From: Sulfuriflexus mobilis
Lineage (GTDB): Bacteria; Pseudomonadota; Gammaproteobacteria; AKS1
Direction: 5' to 3'
NCBI RefSeq assembly: GCF_003967195.1
Contig: NZ_AP018725.1
Location: 1,736,001 to 1,800,000 of the forward strand
DNA: 64,000 nt
Part shown: positions 45,164-53,145 of the stretch, one piece after another
Layout of the letters: each line of letters begins with the position of its first letter
Numbering within the stretch: the first letter of the stretch is position 1
Position numbers and translations under genes: made by a program
Notes under the pieces: model-generated
Seen by the model: only the letters and a program-made list of their open reading frames with translations
Told to the model about the DNA's origin: nothing
The model's database searches: none

Positions 45164-46195
45164 TTATCTGTCATCAGCAAAAGGACGCCCTGCGCCAAGC
45201 ATTAAAGCCGCCAGTACTAGCGGCGCAAAGGCGACCATCGTAATTATCATTGCTGATTCTGGCCACTTGTATGCTATATACGTCAATGGTAACAACCAGC
45301 AACAATTTACAATATTGACCGTCAGGGTAACCCGTAAATGCCCCCATTTTCTTGCTGCCTGTTGGTAGGCGTGACTACAATGTGCTTCATACCAGCGTTC
45401 TCCACGTAGAAACCTGGATATCAGCGTAACAGTAGCATCTACAAGAAATACCCCGAACAACAAGAGCCATGGCCAGACTATACTTGTCTCAATCACCAGG
45501 GCAAATACCAGGGCGCCCAGTACGATCCCCAGGAAACCGCTACCCGCATCGCCCATGAATATCCTCGCTGGCGGCCAGTTAAATACGAGGAAGCCTGATG
45601 TTGCCATGGCAAGAACAAATGCCAGCAGTGCAATGCCCTGATGACCACCTATGTAGGCAAAGTATCCGATTGCCCCTGAAATAAAAATTGTTTCACTAGC
45701 GGCAATCCCATCAATGCCATCCATGAAATTATACAGATTTAACAGCCACACAAGAGAAACCGAGGCAAGGAAAAACATTAGCCAGTCTGATGCCTGATCG
45801 AAAACAAATACACTACTGGTTGGAACAGAGTTCAGCCAATATATTACCCAAAAAGCACTGAAAAAATGTACAACCAGACGCCATTTCGCAGAAAGATCAC
45901 GATGATCATCCCAAAAGCCGATACCGGCCACGAGCACAGAGACTCCGGTCATGGCAATAGTTGTATTCAATTCAACTAATCCGGAAATTCTTAATATGGC
46001 AAGACCAAGCAGGAATGTAATAACAATAGCAGCCCCACCGCCTCTAGGGGTGGCGACTGCATGGGAACTACGCACATTTGGGACATCAATAACCTGCCTG
46101 GAGATAGCGTAGCGTCTGAAGAAAATCGTCAGAACTACTGAAACGAGGAAGCTGGACAATAATAGTACAATCGTCACTGTATATTCACATTGCAA
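45164..46195 (-). CDS. WbpL/WecA-type polyprenyl-phosphate HexNAc-1-phosphate transferase
   Basis: A 343-residue membrane protein of the MraY/WecA family with about ten hydrophobic helices. RSSHAVATPRGGGAAIVITF is the conserved N-terminal loop, GFWDDHRDLSAKWRL is the Mg-binding DDxxD-type site, NLYNFMDGIDGIAASE near residue 150 and RIFMGDAGSGFLGIVLG near 200 are diagnostic, and AHCSHAYQQAARKWGH is the C-terminal His loop. It loads undecaprenyl phosphate with a HexNAc-1-phosphate and starts the repeat unit. The likely donor is a UDP-6-deoxy-HexNAc made with the CapD-like enzyme. The start is uncertain: TTG at 46195, or GTG at 46177. Confidence 0.92.
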   Translation of the reverse strand: MQCEYTVTIVLLLSSFLVSVVLTIFFRRYAISRQVIDVPNVRSSHAVATPRGGGAAIVITFLLGLAILRISGLVELNTTIAMTGVSVLVAGIGFWDDHRDLSAKWRLVVHFFSAFWVIYWLNSVPTSSVFVFDQASDWLMFFLASVSLVWLLNLYNFMDGIDGIAASETIFISGAIGYFAYIGGHQGIALLAFVLAMATSGFLVFNWPPARIFMGDAGSGFLGIVLGALVFALVIETSIVWPWLLLFGVFLVDATVTLISRFLRGERWYEAHCSHAYQQAARKWGHLRVTLTVNIVNCCWLLPLTYIAYKWPESAMIITMVAFAPLVLAALMLGAGRPFADDR

Positions 46196-46304
46196 AAGTC
46201 ATTTTCTGTTTCTTCAGATTCACAATCCGCACTGCACAAATATCGGTTTGCCACGTTTAATAAATTCAATTTGTCTACCACGACTTCTTTATTCTCGTAC
46301 CCTT

Positions 46305-46320
46305 TGCATAATATTATGCA
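46305..46320. promoter_or_regulatory. Perfect 16-bp palindrome in the leader of the WbpL-like gene
   Basis: TGCATAATATTATGCA is fully self-complementary and lies in the 227-nt gap between the GT4 gene and the WbpL-like gene. It could be an operator or part of a promoter. It is too AT-rich to exclude chance. I see no ORF in the gap. Confidence 0.35.
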
Positions 46321-46422
46321 GGGAAAATTTAATTATCCAGAGGTAATACTTTATGGGAGAGTCACAACATTAGAGCACTTATGCAGTCAGAAAACATCAA
46401 AAGCCAATTTTAGAATGCCACA

Positions 46423-47526
46423 CTAAGTCAGTCCAGTCACACTATATGCCTCAAGCAAATGTTCACGAAAATTTGACTCCCTGAATTTTTCAGCAAATGT
46501 TACTGCGTTTTTTGAAAACGTTGCCATAACTGATGGATTTTCATAGAAAAACTTAATTTTACCAAAAAAATCATAAGCATTATCGTTTTCGCAAATAAAT
46601 CCCGTTTCTTTATCAACCAGGGAATCCCTGACACCATATATATCTGAAACCAAAACAGGCAGGCCAGAGGCCTGGGCCTCAAGAAGCACCAGTCCGAAAC
46701 CTTCCCTATGCGATGGAAAAATGAATATATCGCCTTTGGAAAGAACATCAAGTGGCCGAACAAATTCAGCAATCAACTGAACATTATCAAGCATGGCCAG
46801 TTTTTCTTGAAACAAAGAATAGTTTTTGAAGTATTTCTCAACTGGCCCCGCAATAACAAAATTTACATCAGGCAGTTCAGATGATTGCCGAACCAATTCA
46901 GCAATCTCCAAAATAGTAAACACGCCTTTTTCTTCAGCTATTCGGCCGACATAAACTATGTTGAGCCCTCGGTTAGACACAGCTCTTTCATGCGAGTTTA
47001 TTGTAAAATATTCTTCCTTTATACCATTAATTGAGCCACCATTAGGCACAACAAAGCACGATCTGGGCTTTCGCAACCCCTTTGCCAAGAACTCTGCCTG
47101 GCTCATCCCATCACAAAAAAGGAAGTCACTAAACCGGGAAATAAAGTAGTCCACCCAGTACGAAGCAGACAGAAACTTATTTTTACTCACAGCCCACACT
47201 TGCCCAGTAAACCAATGCAGGTGTTTTTTATTAAACTGCAGATAACTCACAATCGAACAGATCAAACCGACTTTGGGTCCAGCTGTTATTATCAGATTGC
47301 TTTTTCTGAAAAGAAAGAAAAGATACATTAACAACAACTCAAGGGGTAGACTAAGAATTGACCTCCTGCCATAAACAAATTTAAAAAAAATATGTTCGTC
47401 AAGCTTAATTATTTCAATGCGCGAATTCTCAGAAAGCACATCAATGTGATTAGAAAAGTAATTATCGATTGCATAGGACAATCCCACAAAAACAATATTA
47501 TTAGTATATGACTTCGAGTCAGCCAT
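46423..47526 (-). CDS. Family 4 glycosyltransferase
   Basis: A 367-residue GT-B enzyme. The C-lobe carries NIVYVGRIAEEKGVFTILEIAELV near residue 188, VIAGPVEKYFKNYS, the IFIFPSHREGFGLVLLEAQASGLPVLVSDIYG donor site with its ExxxxxxxE pattern near residue 280, and ETGFICENDNAYDFF. The N-lobe contains hydrophobic stretches (LLLMYLFFLFRKSNLIITAGP) that may contact the membrane. A role in adding the second residue to the lipid-linked unit is plausible next to the WbpL-like gene. It overlaps the SDR gene by 8 nt (ATGGCTGA). Confidence 0.9.
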   Translation of the reverse strand: MADSKSYTNNIVFVGLSYAIDNYFSNHIDVLSENSRIEIIKLDEHIFFKFVYGRRSILSLPLELLLMYLFFLFRKSNLIITAGPKVGLICSIVSYLQFNKKHLHWFTGQVWAVSKNKFLSASYWVDYFISRFSDFLFCDGMSQAEFLAKGLRKPRSCFVVPNGGSINGIKEEYFTINSHERAVSNRGLNIVYVGRIAEEKGVFTILEIAELVRQSSELPDVNFVIAGPVEKYFKNYSLFQEKLAMLDNVQLIAEFVRPLDVLSKGDIFIFPSHREGFGLVLLEAQASGLPVLVSDIYGVRDSLVDKETGFICENDNAYDFFGKIKFFYENPSVMATFSKNAVTFAEKFRESNFREHLLEAYSVTGLT

Positions 47527-48322
47527 ACCTAATACCCCGCAACAACATTCGGAGCTTTATCTCAATTTTTGCCGGCAAAAACACTGAGAGTGTGCGAAAG
47601 AAAAACATCGGCATACGCGGGATACGCAAAAACCAGCCGTCACCTACCTCACCTAGCAACAAATATTCCAATGAGACATGATTCGATAAAATAACATCCA
47701 GACTTCCATTTGACTTACATACATCCAGAATACCTTCAATCAATTCGTCACGATCTATATAACTTAGTTCACCGGGAAATGAAATCCGTTTCAGAAAAAA
47801 ACCATAGTCATTTATTACTTTTAAATAACGCTCTAATGAGGATCTGCCATTTCTAGAATAGAAAGATGCAGGGTAAATCCCTCTTATAGAGGCACCTTCG
47901 CTCTCTCTTAAATAGGCAACGTATGTGTCAAAGTCATTCTTAGACTTACCGTACAAATCGATTGGGCTTCTTGGTGAATCCAATCCAATATGATCATCCA
48001 CAACTCCAGAAAAGACTGCCAGACTACTCAAATACACAAAGTCCAATCCATTTGCAACCGATACATCTAACAATCTTTTAGGAAAGTCAAAGTTTAATGT
48101 GTTCATTATCAGTTCGTTACGACTTTCCCCCGAAATGAACAGCAATGCATCATAACTCTCACCTTGTACCATCCTATTTTCAACACTAGAAACAATATCA
48201 TCCAGAAGGTTCGTATCCAAAGGTGCGGTCACCTCATAGACGGTGAGTACATTCTCAGCGGAAAAAAACGATATCAACTGTTTAGAAAAAGACCCTGCAT
48301 TACAAATAAGTAATATATTCAT
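47519..48322 (-). CDS. Divergent SDR / sugar epimerase-reductase-like protein
   Basis: A 267-residue protein. ILLICNAGSFSKQLISFFSAEN is a weakened nucleotide-binding start, lacking the usual GxxGxxG. FVYLSSLAVFSG, then YGKSKNDFD with a YxxxK pair near residue 135, and SYIDRDELIEGILDVC preserve the SDR order. In WbpM/WbpL-type loci a reductase or epimerase (WbpV/WbpK) normally finishes QuiNAc or FucNAc; this gene sits where one would be expected. The poor nucleotide motif makes the activity uncertain. It is coupled to both neighbours, by 8 nt downstream and an ATGA overlap upstream. Confidence 0.65.
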   Translation of the reverse strand: MNILLICNAGSFSKQLISFFSAENVLTVYEVTAPLDTNLLDDIVSSVENRMVQGESYDALLFISGESRNELIMNTLNFDFPKRLLDVSVANGLDFVYLSSLAVFSGVVDDHIGLDSPRSPIDLYGKSKNDFDTYVAYLRESEGASIRGIYPASFYSRNGRSSLERYLKVINDYGFFLKRISFPGELSYIDRDELIEGILDVCKSNGSLDVILSNHVSLEYLLLGEVGDGWFLRIPRMPMFFFRTLSVFLPAKIEIKLRMLLRGIRYG

Positions 48323-48591
48323 ATAAAAACTGGCGCCCTATATCTCCACATCACCTTCCACACTTTCGCAAACAGAAATAGCACTACTAAAACATATGAC
48401 TCAAATATTCTTTGACATACTTTCGCCAAAATAGCCGCTTGATCAAGCCACCGCCACTCATTGCCGAGGTCCTTAAGCACAGTGACAAACAATATCTCTA
48501 TCTTCAATAAATACGAGCAAATCACTGGCATAACAATATTATTTACCATTCTGAAAGACCATAGCCCTATTCGCCAACTGATTATTCCCAC
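48319..48591 (-). CDS. Small hydrophobic ORF of unknown origin
   Basis: A 90-residue frame from a GTG, or a shorter one from internal ATGs. It has two hydrophobic stretches, near MPVICSYLLKIEILFVTVL and SYVLVVLFLFAKVW, and a basic end. Its stop overlaps the next gene by 4 nt (ATGA), like genuine genes here. However, the other two frames of this stretch also give protein-like pieces, so it may be the tail of a decayed gene. I do not recognise a family. Confidence 0.35.
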   Translation of the reverse strand: MGIISWRIGLWSFRMVNNIVMPVICSYLLKIEILFVTVLKDLGNEWRWLDQAAILAKVCQRIFESYVLVVLFLFAKVWKVMWRYRAPVFI

Positions 48592-48775
48592 ATGAAAAAA
48601 TATGGATGGTCGTCCCCCTCCGTCTTAATATGAGCAAACCAGCTTGTTGCCAGTAAACCCGGCAGCTCCCATTGCTGAAACTGCATAGTGCTCTCAAGTT
48701 AAATATAGTCTTTGATTTGATTATTTTCAAAAATCTGAAAATAAGGTCGATTTCCATCCCATAAAATGATCGTAT
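48592..48775 (-). other. Region without an intact gene, possibly decayed
   Basis: Between the GT2 gene and the small hydrophobic ORF, no frame is open throughout. Pieces such as MQFQQWELPGLLATSWF (34 codons, stop at the GAATAATC stretch) and IILWDGNRPYFQIF in another frame look protein-like but are split by stops and frame changes. With the downstream ORF this would make one lost gene of roughly 150 residues. The family is unrecognised. Confidence 0.35.
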
Positions 48776-49669
48776 TCAGGACAGTCGTTTTCTAATTTCT
48801 GTCCATTCTATCTGTGCTGATACAGGGATACCTGTAAATTGACGCGAGGGAATATGGAGCATCTGTTTGCATAGCCGCCAGCAATCAGACAGCACTCTTG
48901 CGAGCAAGACCAAGGTTGCAAAGATAATGTAATGCCACTGACCATCACGTCTAAAAGACCGAAATTGAATGCCAAAAACGGCCAGCCGGGCCTTAATCTG
49001 ATTTCTCATAACAATATTCTTCCGCACGCGATAAGCAAATAGTATTTCTGGTAGTATGCAGAACTGACTGGCTTTGTAGCTACGCAACAGTAAGTCCATA
49101 TCCTCTGAATAATATGGTCCGGGAATAGTATAACGATACTTGCAGAACCACGAAGTTTTTCCCATCCATGTGGGGTGCGGTAAATAAAACCCGCGCCAAG
49201 GTCTTGCACATATCTCCTCATGGGTGGCTGCGTAAGGAAATACTCCGACCGGCTCGTCTTCGTCGGAAATAGAAATTGCGCGCACGGCAACCAGATCAAG
49301 CCTGGAATCATTATGAAGTACGCGCAATTGATGCTCAAACCGCTCTGGGTATGATACGTCATCCTGATCCATACGGGCAAAATATTGGCCGCTTGCCAAA
49401 TCAATCGCCTCATTGAGCCTGGCCGCCAGTCCTTTATTTTCTCCATCACGTATAATTTGAATTCGAGAATCATCGATGTCCGCAATACTCCGCAACGCGT
49501 TATCCGTTGATCCATCGTCAATAATCAGAAACTCCCAATCCGTGAAAGTTTGTTTCACAATCGAGAGTACGGCCAGCCGTAAATACTTGCCCGCGTTATA
49601 CACCGGCATGGCCACCGTTAGCAAAGGTGGCTTATTGCTCTTTGCCTGAGCCTGTAATATTTCAGTCAC
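48776..49669 (-). CDS. Family 2 glycosyltransferase
   Basis: A 297-residue GT-A protein: LLTVAMPVYNAGKYLRLAVLSIVKQTFTDW, FLIIDDGSTDNALRSI near residue 47, GLAARLNEAIDLASGQYFARMDQDDVSYPERFEHQ with the DxDD motif near residue 100, and SEDMDLLLRSYKAS. These are standard features of O-antigen chain-building transferases. Donor and linkage are unknown. The GTG start overlaps the epimerase gene by 8 nt (GTGACTGA). Confidence 0.9.
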   Translation of the reverse strand: MTEILQAQAKSNKPPLLTVAMPVYNAGKYLRLAVLSIVKQTFTDWEFLIIDDGSTDNALRSIADIDDSRIQIIRDGENKGLAARLNEAIDLASGQYFARMDQDDVSYPERFEHQLRVLHNDSRLDLVAVRAISISDEDEPVGVFPYAATHEEICARPWRGFYLPHPTWMGKTSWFCKYRYTIPGPYYSEDMDLLLRSYKASQFCILPEILFAYRVRKNIVMRNQIKARLAVFGIQFRSFRRDGQWHYIIFATLVLLARVLSDCWRLCKQMLHIPSRQFTGIPVSAQIEWTEIRKRLS

Positions 49670-50600
49670 GGTAAGTCCTTAACCAATCCAGAGTACGACG
49701 TAACCCTTCATTAAAATCGATGGCTGGTTTCCAGTTCGTGTGCTCCTGTAATTTCGTTGAATCCAAGACATTGGCTTTTACATCAAAAGCGCGCTCAGGA
49801 AGATATTCTATAGCAGGCTCACAGCCTATCTCACGCATCAAGGGGGTCATCGCTTCGATTACATCTGTATTGGAAAGCCCGACCCCAGATCCAAGATTGT
49901 AGGTTTCAGATAGATGCCCCTTTTCCAGGGCACAGATAATACCTGCCGCAAGATCGCTGGCATAAATGTAGTCACGAACCGTACCTGTCTGACCAAATAT
50001 CTTGATGGGTTGCCTACGCATCGCTGAGGCCATTGCGGTAGAAATGAAGCCTTGACCAACAAATGGACGCTGCCCTGCACCGTACGCATTCGCCGGGCGG
50101 ATGCAGATATATTTCAACCCGTGTGTCACCCCATATAGATGCGCATAATTCTCTAACGTCAGTTTAGTAACGCCATAAGGAGAAATAGGCCTGGTCGGGT
50201 GATCCTCACAAATTGGTAATGTTATCGCCTCGCCATATACCGTCCCGCCGGAAGACACCAGCACCAGCTTCCCTCCTCTATCGGCCATTTCAGAAAACAA
50301 CTGCACTGTGGCTGGCAAGTTTTGTAGCAAGTCCGCCAAAGGATTTTCAAAGGAGGTATTCGGTACGGTGGCATAGGCCAAATGAATTACTTCCTGATGG
50401 TGATCAAGCAAATCGCAGATCAATTCATGCTGAGAAAAATCACCTTTAATGTAGACAGCACCTTTCGGCAACTCATCTCCGGGTACTGATCTCCTACCAA
50501 GCACAGTGACACGCCGCCCTGTGGCTATGAGTTCAGGCACCAAATGCGAACCTATGTAGCCAGCCCCACCAATAACCAAAGTATTTTGCTCAAAGCTCAC
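49662..50600 (-). CDS. NAD-dependent epimerase/dehydratase (GalE/WbpK-like)
   Basis: A 312-residue extended SDR. LVIGGAGYIGSHLVPELIATG holds the NAD motif, HLAYATVPNTSFENPLADLL and LVSSGGTVYGEA the active-site Ser/Thr region, and SPYGVTKLTLENYAHLYG the catalytic Tyr/Lys near residue 140. RPANAYGAGQRPFVGQGFI and DYIYASDLAAGIICAL complete the fold. It could be a 4-epimerase or the 4-keto reductase that finishes a UDP-6-deoxy-HexNAc. The GTG start overlaps the fucosyltransferase gene by 4 nt. Confidence 0.85.
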   Translation of the reverse strand: MSFEQNTLVIGGAGYIGSHLVPELIATGRRVTVLGRRSVPGDELPKGAVYIKGDFSQHELICDLLDHHQEVIHLAYATVPNTSFENPLADLLQNLPATVQLFSEMADRGGKLVLVSSGGTVYGEAITLPICEDHPTRPISPYGVTKLTLENYAHLYGVTHGLKYICIRPANAYGAGQRPFVGQGFISTAMASAMRRQPIKIFGQTGTVRDYIYASDLAAGIICALEKGHLSETYNLGSGVGLSNTDVIEAMTPLMREIGCEPAIEYLPERAFDVKANVLDSTKLQEHTNWKPAIDFNEGLRRTLDWLRTYRD

Positions 50601-51475
50601 AACGACACCCAGCCTGGCGGGAACAGGTCCTTAATATTGTTTTTATTGGCGAACCACTTTTTCGGTGCAAGCACAATTTTTTTTGGGTCGGAATTCAGCC
50701 AAGCTCCCCACCAACTGAATGAACTGTTGGCAATAATATGATGTTGACACAAACTCATCAGATGCATGTCGTTGAAACTTTCAGCACCATGATTGTGATC
50801 TACATACTGACAGGGGAAGTCCAACTTTAGATTAGCTTTTACCCAGGCAATATCATCCGAAAATATAAAAAAAAATGGCTCTTCAACCCGTTCAGAAACG
50901 AACTTAATAGCCGCCTGGTAATAATCAAGTGAACATAAACCATGCGTGGCACTGGTTTTAGGGTTGTTGACATAATCGCCACGCCGCATGTGCAGACTTA
51001 TCGCATTCACTTGGTCAATTTGTGCAGCGGTTTCAGCATTCCGGTTCACTAGCGGAGACTTGAAGCTAAAATCAGCACGAATATCTGCAGTAGCAGCCCG
51101 GAAATACCGCTCGGACTGCCAATAACCAAGCAGATAACAATCTCGAGGAACATTTTTTATTTCAGGCCAATAGTGGAAGTGCGGCTCAACGATAAAACCT
51201 TTGCGGCGAAATGCTGCCATGCCAGGTCGCGCTACAATTCTCCTGATGCCAGCGGAAAACTGCCAACCAAGAATGCCGCGAACATCCTCTTCGGTAGCGA
51301 TTCCTATCGGACAATCGAAAACCCTCTGCAGCTCAAAGCCCTGGTGTAAACCGTAACCAGCGAACCCGGTAACGTCCAGCAGCAACGGCTGCCCTCGCAC
51401 CAGTGATAATGCACGTCCCGCCGCATATTGAAACATCTGGTTGCCGAGGCCGCCAATAATCTGCGATATTATCAT
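50597..51475 (-). CDS. GT11 alpha-1,2-fucosyltransferase
   Basis: A 292-residue GT11 enzyme. GGLGNQMFQYAAGRALS near residue 8, the GDP-fucose-binding motif SLHMRRGDYVNNP near residue 158, and NSSFSWWGAWLN near residue 245 are the three defining blocks. It transfers L-fucose from GDP-fucose, usually in alpha-1,2 linkage to galactose. GDP-fucose would come from gmd, fcl and manC at 34-38 kb, so the two loci appear functionally linked. No fucose-synthesis gene is in the second locus itself. Confidence 0.94.
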   Translation of the reverse strand: MIISQIIGGLGNQMFQYAAGRALSLVRGQPLLLDVTGFAGYGLHQGFELQRVFDCPIGIATEEDVRGILGWQFSAGIRRIVARPGMAAFRRKGFIVEPHFHYWPEIKNVPRDCYLLGYWQSERYFRAATADIRADFSFKSPLVNRNAETAAQIDQVNAISLHMRRGDYVNNPKTSATHGLCSLDYYQAAIKFVSERVEEPFFFIFSDDIAWVKANLKLDFPCQYVDHNHGAESFNDMHLMSLCQHHIIANSSFSWWGAWLNSDPKKIVLAPKKWFANKNNIKDLFPPGWVSL

Positions 51476-51535
51476 CTGTAACAGTCTTGAAATATCTGAT
51501 TAATAAAAAAGAATTTACTCATTTAAACAATCCGA

Positions 51536-52237
51536 TTACCAAATTTCTCGATCTACAAACAATGTGTTTACATTAGTATCCGCATAAGAAAAATACCCTT
51601 TATCGTTCATGAAGTCAGTAATCTCAATAATTTTCTTTCCTTGGCGATTTTCAGAAAAAGTAATGGTCTCAACGCAAATTACCTTAGGACGATAGAGAGA
51701 AAAATTCAGGCTACGCAAAATTGATAAATCCAGCCCCTCTACATCCAACGATATAAAATCCGGAGCACCAAAGAAGTTATCCTTTATCACATCATTTATA
51801 TTCAGAACAGGAACATTTACGACTTCCTTGATTTTTACTCTACCTCCTTGCTCGGCTAATTTTGCATCGTTTTCTGAAAAGGTATTCAATGTACGCGTGT
51901 TCATTATATAGAACGGGATCTCACCTGTATTTTCAGCAATACCGACATTAAGGTTGATATCTCTCGGGCGTTCTTTTTGAAAAGCTTTAATTAGCGAAGG
52001 ATCAGGCTCGACATTCACACCATGTGAACCCATATCATAAAAGATCCTTGTATTACTAAGGAAACTTGGGTGATGGGCGCCAATATCAAGATATGTTGGC
52101 GATGGAATTCGCAGGGCATCAAATATATGACGAGTAATTAAATCTTCACCACACTGGGAGTAAGATTTTTTATAGTCAATACCAATATGGTTTTTGATTT
52201 TCCCCAAAACCCTATACAAAATCCAGTTAATTGTCAT
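51536..52237 (-). CDS. FkbM-family methyltransferase
   Basis: A 233-residue SAM-dependent enzyme. SQCGEDLITRHIF, TYLDIGAHHPSFLSNTRIFYDMGSHGVNVEPDPSL near residue 48, LNVGIAENTGEIPFYI and PDFISLDVEGLDLSILRSLNF are the FkbM pattern. FkbM enzymes usually O-methylate sugars or polyketides. It is coupled by an ATGA overlap to the GT2 gene upstream, so it probably modifies the same repeat unit. Confidence 0.9.
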   Translation of the reverse strand: MTINWILYRVLGKIKNHIGIDYKKSYSQCGEDLITRHIFDALRIPSPTYLDIGAHHPSFLSNTRIFYDMGSHGVNVEPDPSLIKAFQKERPRDINLNVGIAENTGEIPFYIMNTRTLNTFSENDAKLAEQGGRVKIKEVVNVPVLNINDVIKDNFFGAPDFISLDVEGLDLSILRSLNFSLYRPKVICVETITFSENRQGKKIIEITDFMNDKGYFSYADTNVNTLFVDREIW

Positions 52238-53145
52238 CTCACATTTTCCGAAAAAACATTATTAATCACATATCTAATATGATATGTATATGCAAACATG
52301 TATTTAAGTGGCGATGTAAGTATCAACAAAAACCTTTCAAAACTAACAGACCGGCTAAAATAGCCATTTTGAATTTGTGGCTCAACTGGGAAAACAAGCC
52401 TTCTTGCTAATTTTAATAAATACCCTCTACTTTCATTATTAACTTCAGCCTCCGACTCCGCATGTATTCGCTTATAAAGTTGAACACCTTTAACTGAGGT
52501 TATTTCTGTCTTGTTTAGTAAATCAAAAATAACATGGTAGTCATGCTCATAGTCCAGTAAATTACAATCTTTCACTACGCTTTTTCTAAACAAGGAATAA
52601 AACAAGTTGGCTTTTCCCGCACCTTCATATTCCAGAAAGTACCTAATCCTGCGCATCAATCGTGTTCCCTGAAATCTAAAGAGTCTTCCAGTTGCGACGT
52701 GCAAAATAGGCTGGGAATATTTATTCATAGGCTTTACTTGACCAAAAGCTGCTCCTGTTCCCGTGGCTTCTAACATATGTAGCAATTTCTCTATCCAACT
52801 ACTGTCCCATTTATCGTCGCAGGCTGCCCACATAAAATATTCGCCCCTCGCTTCATTCAAAACAAACTGAAAATTGAATAATGCCCCCGCATTATGGGTC
52901 TGTCGAATGCACCGAATCCTCTCATCTTTTTTTACATATTCCTGGCAAATATCACTAGTACTATCAGTCGATGCATTATCCGATATGATCAATTCAAAAT
53001 CAGAAAAGCTCTGTTCTAACAGAGAATCCAAAGCCTCTCTGATATAATCTTCACCATTGTATACTGGCATACCGATGCTGACAGTCGGGAAACGGTTAGT
53101 CACTGATGAATCTGTAAATTCACGTTCGGTTTTTAGTTCAGCCAT
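52234..53145 (-). CDS. Family 2 glycosyltransferase
   Basis: About 303 residues from MAELKTEREFTDSSVTNRFP. The start at 53145 gives an 8-nt ATGGCTGA overlap with wzx; an upstream start at 53223 would overlap it by 86 nt. VSIGMPVYNGEDYIREALDSLLEQSFSDF, LIISDNASTDSTSDI, GALFNFQFVLNEARGEYFMWAACDDKW with the DD motif near residue 110 and RFQGTRLMRRIRYFLEYEGAGKANLFY are clear GT2 features. The donor is unknown. Confidence 0.9.
   Translation of the reverse strand: MAELKTEREFTDSSVTNRFPTVSIGMPVYNGEDYIREALDSLLEQSFSDFELIISDNASTDSTSDICQEYVKKDERIRCIRQTHNAGALFNFQFVLNEARGEYFMWAACDDKWDSSWIEKLLHMLEATGTGAAFGQVKPMNKYSQPILHVATGRLFRFQGTRLMRRIRYFLEYEGAGKANLFYSLFRKSVVKDCNLLDYEHDYHVIFDLLNKTEITSVKGVQLYKRIHAESEAEVNNESRGYLLKLARRLVFPVEPQIQNGYFSRSVSFERFLLILTSPLKYMFAYTYHIRYVINNVFSENVR

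Noticed and set aside
48539-48757. A 72-codon minus-strand frame upstream of the small hydrophobic ORF
   Set aside because: It shows no family motif, is in a different frame from its neighbours, and lies in a stretch that looks decayed.
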